Source: Brevibacillus thermoruber 423
GTDB taxonomy: Bacteria; Bacillota; Bacilli; Brevibacillales; Brevibacillaceae
DNA: 64,000 bases
Assembly: GCF_000454065.1 (NCBI RefSeq)
Contig: NZ_KE695651.1
Location: forward strand, 80,942 to 144,941
Direction: 5' to 3'
Positions 44,352 through 53,359 of the stretch are shown here, piece by piece; the stretch's first letter is position 1, and every line of letters starts with the position of its first letter. The position numbers and the translations under genes were made by a program. The notes below the pieces were generated by a model. That model made no database searches. It had not been told where the DNA came from and saw only the letters and a program-made list of their open reading frames with translations.

Positions 44352-46194
44352 CACCGTTCACGCGTCGATCGATATCGGGCGCGTACGGGCTGAAACAGCA
44401 GCGGCAGAGAGACTGCTCAATGCGTATCTGCGTGAAACGGGCGCAGCGGATCCCAGACTGTCCCCGGATGATCCCCGGCTGGGAGACCTTCCTGCCGAGA
44501 TTCTGGAGGAGATCACCGGACAGGGTGCGCCGATGCAAGTCGTGCTGGAGGCGACAGGAGTTGTCCTTCTGGGTTCGGTTTCCTATTACTCGCCGTTTGG
44601 CCATCATCGCTACGGCCGTTCGTTTTGGATCGCCCGGAACGACACTGCCGATGTCACGCGGATCGGCCACTGCCGTGAATTGGCCAAGGCGCTGCTGAAT
44701 GAACTCGCGTCGTCCGCGACCCTTCCGCTCTCGCGAACCGATCTGGTCGACACGCTCTTGTCCCACCTGGAGAACTCGCTGGAGAAGACGCGCACATACG
44801 TCGAACGCAGTCTTCGGGAAGGCCGCTCCTTCTCGCAGTTGTCGGGTGCGGAACGCTTTTCTGCGGCAGAGCAGTCGCTCGTGTACGGGCATCCGTTTCA
44901 TCCTGCTCCCAAGAGTTCGCAAGGCTTTTCGGCAGAAGATCTGCGCAGGTACGCGCCGGAGATGGGAGCGTCGTTTGTCCTGCACTACTTCGCCTGCGCG
45001 CCTGAAATCGTGCGGGAAGCGTCTGTCGGTCCCGACGCGGCGGACGAATCATGGATTCCTGCGGTGGTGCGGGAAGCGGCCGCACAGCAGTTGGGGCCTT
45101 CCCGGCATCATTACCGGCTGATCCCCTGCCATCCCTGGCAGGCGAACCACCTGAAACAATGGGGGGACGTGCAGGACCTGCTGGACAGCGGACTGCTGGT
45201 TGACCTGGGAGCACTCGGGGGGAACGTTTACCCCACATCGTCTGTCCGGACGGTGTGGGACCCGCGGCACCCCTATTTTTTCAAGCTGCCGCTGAATGTG
45301 CGCATCACCCATTTCATCCGCGTCAATCCGCTTGATCAATTGGAGCGAACGATGGATGCCAGCCGCGTGCTGGCGTTTCTGGCCAACCACATGCCGTTTT
45401 CCGCGTTTACGATTTTGCTGGAAGCGGGGTATCGCACGATTGCACCCGCCCATGTGACTGCCGAACAGCGGGAGAAACTGACGGAGAGTTTCGGGGTGAT
45501 TTTCCGGGAGAATCCGATCACCGCACCTCAAGACGACGAGGTGCCCATCGTGGTCGCTGCCGCGCTGGAACAGCCGCCTCACGCGGAAGTGCCGCCGATC
45601 ATCGAAGCGGTGCGCATGGCCGCCCGTCAATGCCCGCATCTCTCATGGAGCGAGCTGTTGGAAAAATGGCTGAGACAGTATCTGGAGATGTCCCTTGTGC
45701 CGCTGTTATGGCTGTTTGTGGAACATGGCGTCAGCATGGAAGCGCACGTCCAGAATTCGATGGTCACGCTTCGCGACGGATGGCCGGTTCATTTCTACGT
45801 CCGCGATCTGGAAGGGGTCAGCATCGGGCGTACGCGCGCTCGCCAGCAGGCGATGTTCCAAAACCGGCTGGCGGAAGACAGTCCCGTGCTCTACACGGAG
45901 GAAGAAGCGTGGAATCGTTTCAAGTATTACGTCGTGGTCAATCATTTGGGCCATCTGATTCACACGCTGGCCTGCTGCGGGGCGACGGAGGAAACCGCTC
46001 TGTGGAAGATCGTGGCCGAGGTTGTCCACACATCGCCAGCCTTGCAAAACGGCAAAGACATCCTGCTCGATCTGATGCGGAATGAAGGACTGCCTGCCAA
46101 AGCCAACCTGATCAGCAGCTTTCATCAGCGCGGCGAACAGCCGTTGTATGTGACCATACCAAATCCGCTTGCACATGTTGGGGGGAACGTATGA
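44329..46194 (+). CDS. sbnE: SbnE-like NIS siderophore synthetase (IucA/IucC family)
   Basis: A 621-residue NIS synthetase. GHPFHPAPKSSQGFS, IPCHPWQANHL, NVYPTSSVRTVWD, SMEAHVQNSMVTL, YVRDLEGVS and YYVVVNHLGHL follow the SbnE pattern closely. SbnE joins citrate to the first L-Dap. GAGGTGGAG precedes the ATG by about eight bases. It is coupled to sbnF by an ATGA overlap. Being the first ligation, its product is what SbnH would normally decarboxylate, a step with no enzyme in this operon. Confidence 0.91.
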   Translation: MTNKSISDTVHASIDIGRVRAETAAAERLLNAYLRETGAADPRLSPDDPRLGDLPAEILEEITGQGAPMQVVLEATGVVLLGSVSYYSPFGHHRYGRSFWIARNDTADVTRIGHCRELAKALLNELASSATLPLSRTDLVDTLLSHLENSLEKTRTYVERSLREGRSFSQLSGAERFSAAEQSLVYGHPFHPAPKSSQGFSAEDLRRYAPEMGASFVLHYFACAPEIVREASVGPDAADESWIPAVVREAAAQQLGPSRHHYRLIPCHPWQANHLKQWGDVQDLLDSGLLVDLGALGGNVYPTSSVRTVWDPRHPYFFKLPLNVRITHFIRVNPLDQLERTMDASRVLAFLANHMPFSAFTILLEAGYRTIAPAHVTAEQREKLTESFGVIFRENPITAPQDDEVPIVVAAALEQPPHAEVPPIIEAVRMAARQCPHLSWSELLEKWLRQYLEMSLVPLLWLFVEHGVSMEAHVQNSMVTLRDGWPVHFYVRDLEGVSIGRTRARQQAMFQNRLAEDSPVLYTEEEAWNRFKYYVVVNHLGHLIHTLACCGATEETALWKIVAEVVHTSPALQNGKDILLDLMRNEGLPAKANLISSFHQRGEQPLYVTIPNPLAHVGGNV

Positions 46195-48029
46195 ATAACA
46201 CACGCGTAGAGTTGGGGCATGATTTCGCCGACCGGGCATCCATCGTGGAAGCGGCGATTCAGTCAGACCAGTTTGTGGAGGTGCGGCGGCGAATTTTCCG
46301 CCAACTGCTTGAGGCACTGCTTTTCGAAGGCGTGATTGCCGCCGAGACGGAGGAAGCGGACAGCGAAGTGGTTTTCCGCATCCCGGCCCAATCTGAAACA
46401 GGCGAACCGGTTGTCTACGTGTGCCGGGGACAGCGGCGATTTACGTTCGGACGAATCCGTCTGTCCGACACGCCGATCATCCGCATGGCTGGTGACGACT
46501 GCCGGGAAGCGGAATCACTCGCTCAATTCCTCCTGGAGATTCGCCGGTCGGTGGGAGCTGACGAAGGCCGACTGACGGCGTTCATCAACGAGCTGGAACA
46601 TACGCTTCTCAACGACACGCTGGCGCAGCACCAGCGCCATCTGGAGGGAAGAGCGCTGCAGGCAGGCGGTTACGACGAGCTGGAAGGCGACATCATGGAC
46701 GGTCATCCGTACCATCCCAGCTACAAGTCGAGAATCGGGTTCGATTACGAGGATCACTACGAGTATGGTCCCGAGTTCAAACGAGAGCTGCGTCCGCTCT
46801 GGGTGGCGGTGGCGAAAACGCATGCCCGTCTTGCGATCGCACGGGACCTGGAGTATCAGGGCTTTCTGCGCGAGGAGCTGGGAGAACGGCTGTTTGCTCG
46901 GTTTGCCCAGAAGCTCAGGAGCCGCTCTCTTGATCCGGACGACTATTGGTTTGTGCCCGTCCATCCCTGGCAGTGGAAAACCATCATCACGGCGCTGCTG
47001 GAGGATGTGCGGGAGAATCGTCTGGTGCTTTTGGGCGCATCCGAGGACGCTTATCGGCCGCAGCAGTCCATCCGAACGCTGGCCAACCATACGTCACCGG
47101 AAAAATCGTATGTCAAGCTGTCGATGAGTCTCATCAATACGTCGACCGGCCGCATCCTTGCGCCCCATACGGTAACCAATGCGCCCGCCATTTCCGACTG
47201 GCTGCGGGAGCTCGTCATGGCAGACCCGTTCCTGCGCGATGAGGCACGAGTGGTGCTGCTGCGCGAAATCATGGGGATTTCTTACGATCGTCCCGCCCTG
47301 TCCGATGTGGTGCAGTCCAAAACCTACGGCGTTCTGAGCTGCATCTGGCGGGAGAGTTTGCACCGCTTGCTGGAGGAGGGGGAAGAGGCCCTGCCATTCA
47401 ACGGTCTGTGCTCGGTCGATCACAGCGGTCGGCCGTTGATCGAGCCGTGGATTCGCCGATACGGAGCGGAGGCGTGGTTGACCAGGCTGTTTGAATCGAG
47501 CGTCCTGCCGATTGTCCATATGCTGTACGCCCATGGAATCGCCCTGGAGTCGCACGCGCAGAACATGGTGCTTATTCATCGGGAGGGAATGCCGGAGCGA
47601 ATCGCACTGAAAGACTTTCACGACGGCATCCGTTTTTCCAAAAAACTTCTGGCCCAGCCGGACAAATGCCCGGCGCTGCTCGGTACACCGGAATACCATG
47701 CGCGGGTCAACCGCAATTCCTTCATCGAAACGGACAACCTGGCAGCGGTTCGCGACTTCATGCTTGACGCCTTTTTCTTCATTAATATGGGGGAGCTGGC
47801 CTTATTCATGGCGGACGCATTCGGCTACCCGGAGCAAACGTTCTGGGGCTTGGTGCGCCAGGTGATCGAAGCGTATCAACAACGCTTTCCCCATCTGGCG
47901 GAACGCTATGCCGCATTCGATCTGTTTGCGCCCGTGATCGAGGTGGAGCAGTTGGCAAAGCGCCGCTTGTTCCCGGACACGGAGCTGCGGGTTCACAACG
48001 TGTCCAATCCCTTGGCGTGGTTGGCGTAA
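46191..48029 (+). CDS. sbnF: SbnF-like NIS siderophore synthetase (IucA/IucC family)
   Basis: A 612-residue NIS synthetase of the branch that prefers a citrate monoamide. HPYHPSYKSRIGFDY, VPVHPWQWKTII, KLSMSLINTSTGRIL, ALESHAQNMVLIH and ALKDFHDGIRFS are the family motifs. In staphylococci SbnF adds the second L-Dap to the decarboxylated citryl intermediate. If no decarboxylase acts here, SbnF must accept the carboxylated citryl-Dap; comparison of its acceptor pocket with SbnF would test this. Confidence 0.9.
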   Translation: MNNTRVELGHDFADRASIVEAAIQSDQFVEVRRRIFRQLLEALLFEGVIAAETEEADSEVVFRIPAQSETGEPVVYVCRGQRRFTFGRIRLSDTPIIRMAGDDCREAESLAQFLLEIRRSVGADEGRLTAFINELEHTLLNDTLAQHQRHLEGRALQAGGYDELEGDIMDGHPYHPSYKSRIGFDYEDHYEYGPEFKRELRPLWVAVAKTHARLAIARDLEYQGFLREELGERLFARFAQKLRSRSLDPDDYWFVPVHPWQWKTIITALLEDVRENRLVLLGASEDAYRPQQSIRTLANHTSPEKSYVKLSMSLINTSTGRILAPHTVTNAPAISDWLRELVMADPFLRDEARVVLLREIMGISYDRPALSDVVQSKTYGVLSCIWRESLHRLLEEGEEALPFNGLCSVDHSGRPLIEPWIRRYGAEAWLTRLFESSVLPIVHMLYAHGIALESHAQNMVLIHREGMPERIALKDFHDGIRFSKKLLAQPDKCPALLGTPEYHARVNRNSFIETDNLAAVRDFMLDAFFFINMGELALFMADAFGYPEQTFWGLVRQVIEAYQQRFPHLAERYAAFDLFAPVIEVEQLAKRRLFPDTELRVHNVSNPLAWLA

Positions 48030-48056
48030 CCGCGCGGCGAAGGGAGAGTGTGTGAA

Positions 48057-48854
48057 GTGCTCAAGGAAAACGCGCTGAAACGCAAGCTGAAAGAAGGAAA
48101 AGCCGTGTACGGCTTGTTTTGCTCGATTCCCTCCCCTGTCATGGTCGAACTGATCGGATGTGCGGAGTTTGATTTCGTGATCATTGATACCGAGCATGTC
48201 CTCATCAATCCGGAGACGCTGGAAAACATGATCCGGGCTGCCGAAACGGCCAATCTCACCCCGTTGGTACGCGTGGCCGATTCCCGGCCGGGAACGATTC
48301 TGCGCGTTCTGGACAGCGGCGCGCAGGGCGTGGTGGTGCCGCATGTCCAGAGCAGGGAACAAGCGGAGAGCATCGTCCGTTTCAGCCGGTACTATCCGCT
48401 CGGAAGCAGGAGTTTGAACAGTGGCCGTCCCGGGGCGTTTGGCAAGAACGACCTGGTCGCTTACATGGAGCGGGCCAATGCAGAAATCATGGTCGTCCCC
48501 ATGATTGAGAGCAGGGAAGGTGTCGATCGGATTGACGACATCCTGTCTGTCTCCGGTATCGACATGGTGCTGGAAGGAGCGGCCGACCTCTCGCAATCGT
48601 ACGGGGTGCCGTGGCAGACGCGCGGGGATACGGTGAAAGCGGCCCTGCGCCGGATCCACTCGGCCGCCGTTCGCCATGGGGTACCGTACTGCGCCATCCC
48701 GCGCGCGGAAGAGGACATGGCGCTGTGGTGGGAAAAAGGGGTGCGGGCCTATGTGCTGGGTGACGAGCGGGGCATTGCGTTCCGAGCGCTCCGGCATCAG
48801 CTTCGCACGTGGAAAGACCGGGAGAGAACGCGTGCGGAAGAGGACCGCTCATGA
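48057..48854 (+). CDS. sbnG: SbnG-like citrate synthase (HpcH/HpaI aldolase fold)
   Basis: A 265-residue enzyme, slightly longer than staphylococcal SbnG (259). SbnG makes citrate from oxaloacetate and acetyl-CoA outside the TCA cycle when iron is low. VIIDTEHVLIN, VPHVQSREQAESIV, VPMIESREGVD and GIDMVLEGAADLSQSYG are the metal- and substrate-binding motifs. The frame opens at GTG 48048, but AAGGGAGAG is too close to it; the GTG at 48057 has the normal spacing. Its TGA overlaps an ATG that opens a 30-codon frame in the gap before sbnI. Confidence 0.9.
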   Translation: MLKENALKRKLKEGKAVYGLFCSIPSPVMVELIGCAEFDFVIIDTEHVLINPETLENMIRAAETANLTPLVRVADSRPGTILRVLDSGAQGVVVPHVQSREQAESIVRFSRYYPLGSRSLNSGRPGAFGKNDLVAYMERANAEIMVVPMIESREGVDRIDDILSVSGIDMVLEGAADLSQSYGVPWQTRGDTVKAALRRIHSAAVRHGVPYCAIPRAEEDMALWWEKGVRAYVLGDERGIAFRALRHQLRTWKDRERTRAEEDRS

Positions 48855-48943
48855 ACCGCGTTGATCAAGGCTGCCGCTGGCTTGGCAGCTCAGCCATCCG
48901 TTTCTGGACGAAGACTGGTCGTGACGGGGACAGGAGGAGGTAA
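48851..48943 (+). other. 30-codon reading frame and hairpin where sbnH would be expected
   Basis: An ATG overlaps the sbnG stop (ATGA) and opens MNRVDQGCRW..., ending TAA inside the sbnI ribosome binding site. A GCTGCC/GGCAGC stem lies at 48870-48889. The peptide shows no resemblance I can detect to SbnH. It could be a deletion scar that keeps sbnG and sbnI translationally linked, or meaningless. Confidence 0.35.
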
Positions 48944-48949
48944 ACATTG

Positions 48950-49747
48950 ATGAATGTACTATCTTCGTTACAGGTGATGGAAGCCGAACGAATCTGCCTG
49001 CATGAAGAGCATGAACCTGCGAGGTTGGATGACACCTGCTCTGCTCTTTGCCAAGACGGCGTGCTGCGCCATCCGCCGCTGGCCATGCGGATGAAGGACG
49101 GGAGATACCTGATCCTGGACGGCGCCCATCGGACGGCAGCCCTGCGCCAGATGGGCTGCAGATGGATACCGGTGCAAGTGGTGGATCCTGCGGACTTTCG
49201 ACTGGAGGCCTGGGATCATCTCGTGCCGATGGGGACATGGCTGTACGGGCTGCTGCATGATGCGTCCCTGCGCTGGGAAGCCGAGCGGCGCCACAAGCAG
49301 TTGGTGGCGGAGGTGATGTATCCGAGCGGGAAACGGCTCTATCTGTACGCCAGGGAGAAATCGCATGACCGCTCAGAAAAACTGCACGCCTGGCATCGGA
49401 TTGTCGGTGCGTACAGCAGGAAATACGCGGTTCAGCGAGTCGCGCGGGGCAGCGTTTCCCTGCCGGAGGAAGGAACCGTCTGCCTGCGCTATCCTGTTTG
49501 CACCATCGAGGAAATCGAAAAAATCGTTGCGTCCGGGCAGGTCATGCCGGCGGGCGTGACGCGATTTCTTGTCAGCGGCCGCCTGCTGAACCTGAGAATT
49601 CCCCTTTTCCTGTTGACAGGCAGCACCTTCAATCACCAGGAATGGGAACACTATCGGAAGCAGTGGGAAGGGGCGCTGCGCCTCTACGCCGAAGCGGTTT
49701 ATCTTTGCGAAAAGGAAGTCGTGGCCGCACAAACCCCGGCAGAATAA
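48950..49747 (+). CDS. sbnI: SbnI-like ParB/sulfiredoxin-fold free-serine kinase
   Basis: A 265-residue protein. The ParB-like domain (about 1-90) has CLHEEHEPARLDD (a Glu at position 20, as in SbnI) and the nucleotide motif ILDGAHRTAALRQMG. In staphylococci SbnI makes O-phosphoserine from serine for SbnA and acts as a heme-sensing regulator of the sbn genes. GGAGGAGG precedes a TTG-ATG pair; I chose the ATG. Its retention here shows that the phosphoserine branch of the pathway is intact although sbnH is missing. Last gene of the operon. Confidence 0.88.
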   Translation: MNVLSSLQVMEAERICLHEEHEPARLDDTCSALCQDGVLRHPPLAMRMKDGRYLILDGAHRTAALRQMGCRWIPVQVVDPADFRLEAWDHLVPMGTWLYGLLHDASLRWEAERRHKQLVAEVMYPSGKRLYLYAREKSHDRSEKLHAWHRIVGAYSRKYAVQRVARGSVSLPEEGTVCLRYPVCTIEEIEKIVASGQVMPAGVTRFLVSGRLLNLRIPLFLLTGSTFNHQEWEHYRKQWEGALRLYAEAVYLCEKEVVAAQTPAE

Positions 49748-49758
49748 CCGTTGATGCG

Positions 49759-49800
49759 AACTCCCTCGCTGCCAATGGCAGGCGGGGGAGTTTGTCTTTC
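49759..49800 (+). terminator. Probable terminator of the sbn operon
   Basis: AACTCCC..CTGCC pairs imperfectly with GGCAGG..GGGAGTT, followed by TTGTCTTTC. The stem is strong but the T run is interrupted. Confidence 0.5.
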
Positions 49801-49885
49801 ATCCGCATCCGGCCGGATGCGCGCAGTCGTCTGAGGCAAGCGCCGGGAGTACGGCCTGTCCCGCAGCGGAAACAAAACGACGCCA

Positions 49886-49915
49886 TTGACAAGACGTGCA
49901 TCGTGCGTGTAAAGT
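49886..49915 (+). promoter_or_regulatory. Promoter of the SulP gene
   Basis: TTGACA, 18 bp, TAAAGT, about 63 bp before the start codon. Confidence 0.65.
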
Positions 49916-49977
49916 GAGTGTGTTATTTCTTGTATCTTCAAATAATCAAAGATTCAAAGAGAAGAAGGGTTGCAGAC

Positions 49978-51738
49978 ATGAAGTGGACGGGACGATTTGC
50001 GGGTTACAACGCGGAGTCATTCCGGAGAGACTGCCTGTCGGGATTGATTGTGGGGATCATTGCCATTCCGTTGGGGATGGCATTTGCCATTGCATCCGGG
50101 GTGAAACCGGAGTACGGCATCTACACCACGATCATCGCCGGGATTCTCATTTCCATGTTTGGAGGCTCCCGGTTCCAGATTGGCGGTCCCACTGGCGCAT
50201 TCATTCCCATTTTATTCGGGGTTGTCATGCAGTACGGATATGAAAACCTGCTGATTGCCGGTTTTTTGGCGGGGATCATGCTTGTATTGATGGGGCTTTG
50301 CCGGATGGGAGGCCTGATCCGCTTTATTCCTCGCCCGGTGACCATCGGATTTACCACCGGGATCGCGGTCATCATTTTTAGCGGACAGATTGCCAATTTC
50401 CTGGGCCTTCGCGATATTCAGAAACATGAGGATTTTCTTTCCAACATGAAGGAAATCGGGATGCACTTGTCCACGGTGAACGTCTACAGCGTAATCACGG
50501 CCGGCATATGCCTGGCCGTCATCCTGATTACGCCGCGGCTGTTCCCAAACGTTCCCGGATCGCTGGCGGGACTTGTCATATCGAGTGTCGTTGCCGCATT
50601 ATTGTTTGAGGGGAAAGTGGCGACCATCGGTTCCACGTTTGGCCCCATCCCCAGCACGCTGCCGAGCTTTCACTTCCCTGACGTGACGCTGGAACGAATC
50701 GGGCAGCTGCTGGTTCCCGCCTTCACGATTGCGATGCTGGGCGGTATCGAATCCCTGTTATCCGCCGTTGTGGCGGACGGGATGACCGGCACGCGGCACA
50801 ACAGCAATCGGGAGCTGATCGGTCAAGGCATCGCCAATATGGCGGCTCCCTTGTTCGGAGGCATTCCGGCGACCGGAGCCATCGCTCGAACGGCGACGAA
50901 CATCAAAAACGGGGCGGTGTCCCCGATGGCGGGGATCATTCATGGACTGGTGGTACTGCTCGTGCTGATGCTGTTTGCTCCGTACGCCTCGCACATTCCG
51001 CTGGCCAGCATGGCTCCCATTCTGATGGTCGTCGCCTGGAACATGAGCGAACGCAGGGAATTTTTCCACGTTCTCCAGTCAAAGACCAGCGATTCCGTCG
51101 TGCTGCTGGTTACGTTTCTGCTCACGGTGTTTACCAACCTGACAACCGCTGTGGAAATCGGGTTGATCCTTGCGGTGATCCTGTTCGTGAAGCGGATGGG
51201 CGAACTCATCACGGTACACAAGGTGCTGCCCGATCCGTCTTCGAAACATGCAAAGGTAAGGCCGCACATGGTCACGGAAGGGCACGATTGTCCGCAAATC
51301 AGCATCTTCACCGTGGAAGGAGCGCTCTTTTTCGGTGCGGCATCCACGTTTGAACAATCCGTGATGCGCACCCTTCAGCATCGTCCGAAGATTTTGCTGC
51401 TCAGAATGGGAAAAGTGCCGTTCATGGATACGACGGGTGAATCCAAATTGGCCAGTGTGGTGAAAACATGGAAAAACAACGGGGGGATGGTGCTGATTTC
51501 GGGCATCCAATCCCAGCCCAGGGAAGTCCTCAAGCGTACCGGACTGTATGCGTACATTGGCGAGCAGCATTTCTTCGACCACACAGGGGACGCGATCAAT
51601 TTCGCCCTGGCCCGCCTGGATCAGAACCGCTGTGCAGGGTGCCGGCATTTTGCCTTTCGGGAATGTGCGGGTTTGTCGAACCCTGAGCTTTCGCCGAAAC
51701 AGGCGAACCCGGACATGCACCCGGCCCATCAGGTGTAA
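49978..51738 (+). CDS. SulP-family anion transporter with STAS domain and Cys-containing tail
   Basis: A 586-residue permease. Residues 1-400 hold about 11-14 membrane segments with SulP motifs (SGLIVGIIAIPLGMAFAIASG, GPTGAFIPI, GGIESLLSAVVADGMTG, FGGIPATGAIARTATN). Residues about 430-540 form the cytosolic STAS domain (FTVEGALFFGAAS, MGKVPFMDTTGESKL). The extra C-terminal tail carries CAGCRHFAFREC, unusual for the family. Substrates include sulfate, bicarbonate and dicarboxylates. The ATG at 49978 has GAAGGG upstream. Pairing with an ArsR-type regulator is common. Confidence 0.87.
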   Translation: MKWTGRFAGYNAESFRRDCLSGLIVGIIAIPLGMAFAIASGVKPEYGIYTTIIAGILISMFGGSRFQIGGPTGAFIPILFGVVMQYGYENLLIAGFLAGIMLVLMGLCRMGGLIRFIPRPVTIGFTTGIAVIIFSGQIANFLGLRDIQKHEDFLSNMKEIGMHLSTVNVYSVITAGICLAVILITPRLFPNVPGSLAGLVISSVVAALLFEGKVATIGSTFGPIPSTLPSFHFPDVTLERIGQLLVPAFTIAMLGGIESLLSAVVADGMTGTRHNSNRELIGQGIANMAAPLFGGIPATGAIARTATNIKNGAVSPMAGIIHGLVVLLVLMLFAPYASHIPLASMAPILMVVAWNMSERREFFHVLQSKTSDSVVLLVTFLLTVFTNLTTAVEIGLILAVILFVKRMGELITVHKVLPDPSSKHAKVRPHMVTEGHDCPQISIFTVEGALFFGAASTFEQSVMRTLQHRPKILLLRMGKVPFMDTTGESKLASVVKTWKNNGGMVLISGIQSQPREVLKRTGLYAYIGEQHFFDHTGDAINFALARLDQNRCAGCRHFAFRECAGLSNPELSPKQANPDMHPAHQV

Positions 51739-51784
51739 CGAGCGAAAACGAACGGCGTCTATACGAAGAGGAGAGCGGCGGCGC

Positions 51785-51835
51785 ATGGCAGTATTTCATG
51801 AGAGGAAAATGAAAAATGGGGGGATCGGTCGTTGA
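51785..51835 (+). other. 16-codon leader frame coupled to the arsR-type gene
   Basis: ATG at 51785 with AGAGGAGAG upstream; its TGA (51833-51835) overlaps the TTG start of the regulator. It may serve translational coupling; the peptide itself looks unremarkable. Confidence 0.35.
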
Positions 51836-52158
51836 ATTTGGAACTGCAGCAGTTCAAAGCAGATTTTTTCAAGGCTCTGGGGCATCCATTGCGGATTCGC
51901 ATTCTGGAGCTGCTGTCAGAAGGGGACAAAAACGTCAATGAGCTGCAAGCGTTGATCGGGAGCGAAGGCTCCGCGGTTTCCCAGCAGCTCGCGATTTTGC
52001 GAAACAAGAACATCGTGTACGGGACCAAGGATGGAAACAAGGTGACGTACTCGCTTCGTGATCCCATGATTATCGAACTCTTGGCCGTCGCTCGGCAAAT
52101 CTTTAACAACCATTTGATCGACACGATTTCGATGCTGGATCGGTTCAATGAAGAATAA
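51832..52158 (+). CDS. ArsR-family transcriptional regulator
   Basis: A 108-residue winged-helix protein: ADFFKALGHPLRIRILELL is helix 1-2, and EGSAVSQQLAILRNKNIVYGTKDGNKVTYSL the recognition helix and wing. It has no cysteine, so it cannot sense metals through Cys pairs or sulfide through disulfides as the ArsR/BigR types do. The start is a TTG with GGGGGG eight bases upstream. Probably it regulates the SulP gene; the DNA site is not identified. Confidence 0.85.
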   Translation: MNLELQQFKADFFKALGHPLRIRILELLSEGDKNVNELQALIGSEGSAVSQQLAILRNKNIVYGTKDGNKVTYSLRDPMIIELLAVARQIFNNHLIDTISMLDRFNEE

Positions 52159-52171
52159 GACAGACCATGCG

Positions 52172-52209
52172 CAGCCCTTGGTTTTGCCGGCAGGCAGGAC
52201 CAGGGGCTG
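52172..52209 (+). terminator. Stem-loop after the arsR-type gene
   Basis: CAGCCCTTGGT pairs with ACCAGGGGCTG (one G-T pair). No T run follows, so it may be a transcript-stabilising hairpin rather than a terminator. Confidence 0.4.
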
Positions 52210-52286
52210 ATTCGTCTGGCTGCCCGATTGCACAGGTGATTCATGGGGGATGTACAATGGCATGGTACTCCCATAAAACATAGTGG

Positions 52287-52316
52287 TTGACTAGGATATA
52301 CTGCCTATAGTATATT
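52287..52316 (+). promoter_or_regulatory. metQ promoter with palindromic operator
   Basis: TTGACT, 18 bp, TATATT. A perfect 7-bp inverted repeat, ATATACT...AGTATAT (52296-52315), spans the spacer and the -10, suggesting a repressor site. There is no S-box or T-box in the 110-nt leader, unlike most Bacillales metNIQ operons. Confidence 0.6.
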
Positions 52317-52429
52317 ATTTTCTGAATTTACTTGATGAAGATTGTGAATTTCCTCACAAACCCATAATTGGGTGTAAATGTAATTCATAGTATGCGCATA
52401 GAAATAGTATGTATATGGAGGGGGACAAC

Positions 52430-53236
52430 ATGAAAAAGATTCTGGGTGGACTTGCTTCCGGCCTGCTCGTTCTGGCGTTGGCCGCATGCGGCGGAAAAAC
52501 GGGCGGTGCACTGGATGAGAAGAAAATCGTCGTGGGGGTTACGTCCGGCCTGCACGAACAGATTATGGAAAAAGTAAAGGAAGTGGCGGCAAAAGACGGC
52601 GTGGAAGTGGAAATCAAGGCGTTTTCCGATTTTCAAATGCCCAATGTTGCCCTGGTGGAAGGGGAGATCGACGCCAACAGCTATCAAACCATCCCCTTCC
52701 TCGAAACCTACAAGCGAGAGCACAACGCGGACCTGACCGCTGTGGGAGAAACCGTCCTGAATCCCATGGGCATGTATTCCAAAAAAGTGAAAGACATTTC
52801 CGAGATCAAAGAAGGCGATAAAATTGGCCTGCCGAACGATCCGACGAACTGCGACCGGGCGCTGCATCTCTTCCAAAGCGCCGGACTGATCAAGCTCAAG
52901 GATGGCATCGAAGGGGAAGCGACTGTGCTGGACATTGCGGAAAATCCGCGCAAGCTGGAGTTTGTCGAGCTGGACGCCGCGCAAATCGCGAAGCAGTTGG
53001 ACGACCTGACTGCCGCCGCCATCAACACCAGCTATGCGCTGAAGAACAATCTCAATCCGGGGCGCGATGCCATCTTCCTCGAGCAGAAAGAGTCCAAGCA
53101 TCATAACGTCATTGTGGTCCGGACCGAAAACAAGGATGATCCCGTGGTGCAAAAACTGGTGAAAGCGTACCGCTCCGACGAGGTGAAAGCATTCGTCGAA
53201 GAAACGTTCCAGGGATCGGTTATTCCGTTGTGGTAG
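52430..53236 (+). CDS. metQ: MetQ-like substrate-binding lipoprotein
   Basis: A 268-residue NlpA/MetQ-family lipoprotein. LALAACGG is the lipobox (Cys20, lipid-anchored). VGVTSGLHEQIMEKVKE, GEIDANSYQTIPFLE, NDPTNCDRALHLFQSAG and INTSYALKNNLNP follow MetQ. The key Asn of the INT-Y motif is kept, but the usual small residues in the NDPTNGGRAL loop are Cys-Asp, so the ligand may be a methionine relative. The ATG at 52430 has GGAGGGGG upstream. Confidence 0.88.
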   Translation: MKKILGGLASGLLVLALAACGGKTGGALDEKKIVVGVTSGLHEQIMEKVKEVAAKDGVEVEIKAFSDFQMPNVALVEGEIDANSYQTIPFLETYKREHNADLTAVGETVLNPMGMYSKKVKDISEIKEGDKIGLPNDPTNCDRALHLFQSAGLIKLKDGIEGEATVLDIAENPRKLEFVELDAAQIAKQLDDLTAAAINTSYALKNNLNPGRDAIFLEQKESKHHNVIVVRTENKDDPVVQKLVKAYRSDEVKAFVEETFQGSVIPLW

Positions 53237-53359
53237 AATCCCGGGCCGCCCGTGAAGCTTCATTTCGGTGAAGCTTCCTTTCTTGCACCGGATGGTGCTG
53301 CGCGGCACCGACGGGGACGGGTTTTCCGGGGGGACGGAACAGGGAGGTACAGTGCAAGC

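Noticed and set aside
52159-52429. SAM riboswitch or T-box upstream of metQ
   Set aside because: I looked for the S-box core and the T-box GGTACCGCG-type motif and found neither; only a promoter and palindrome are present.
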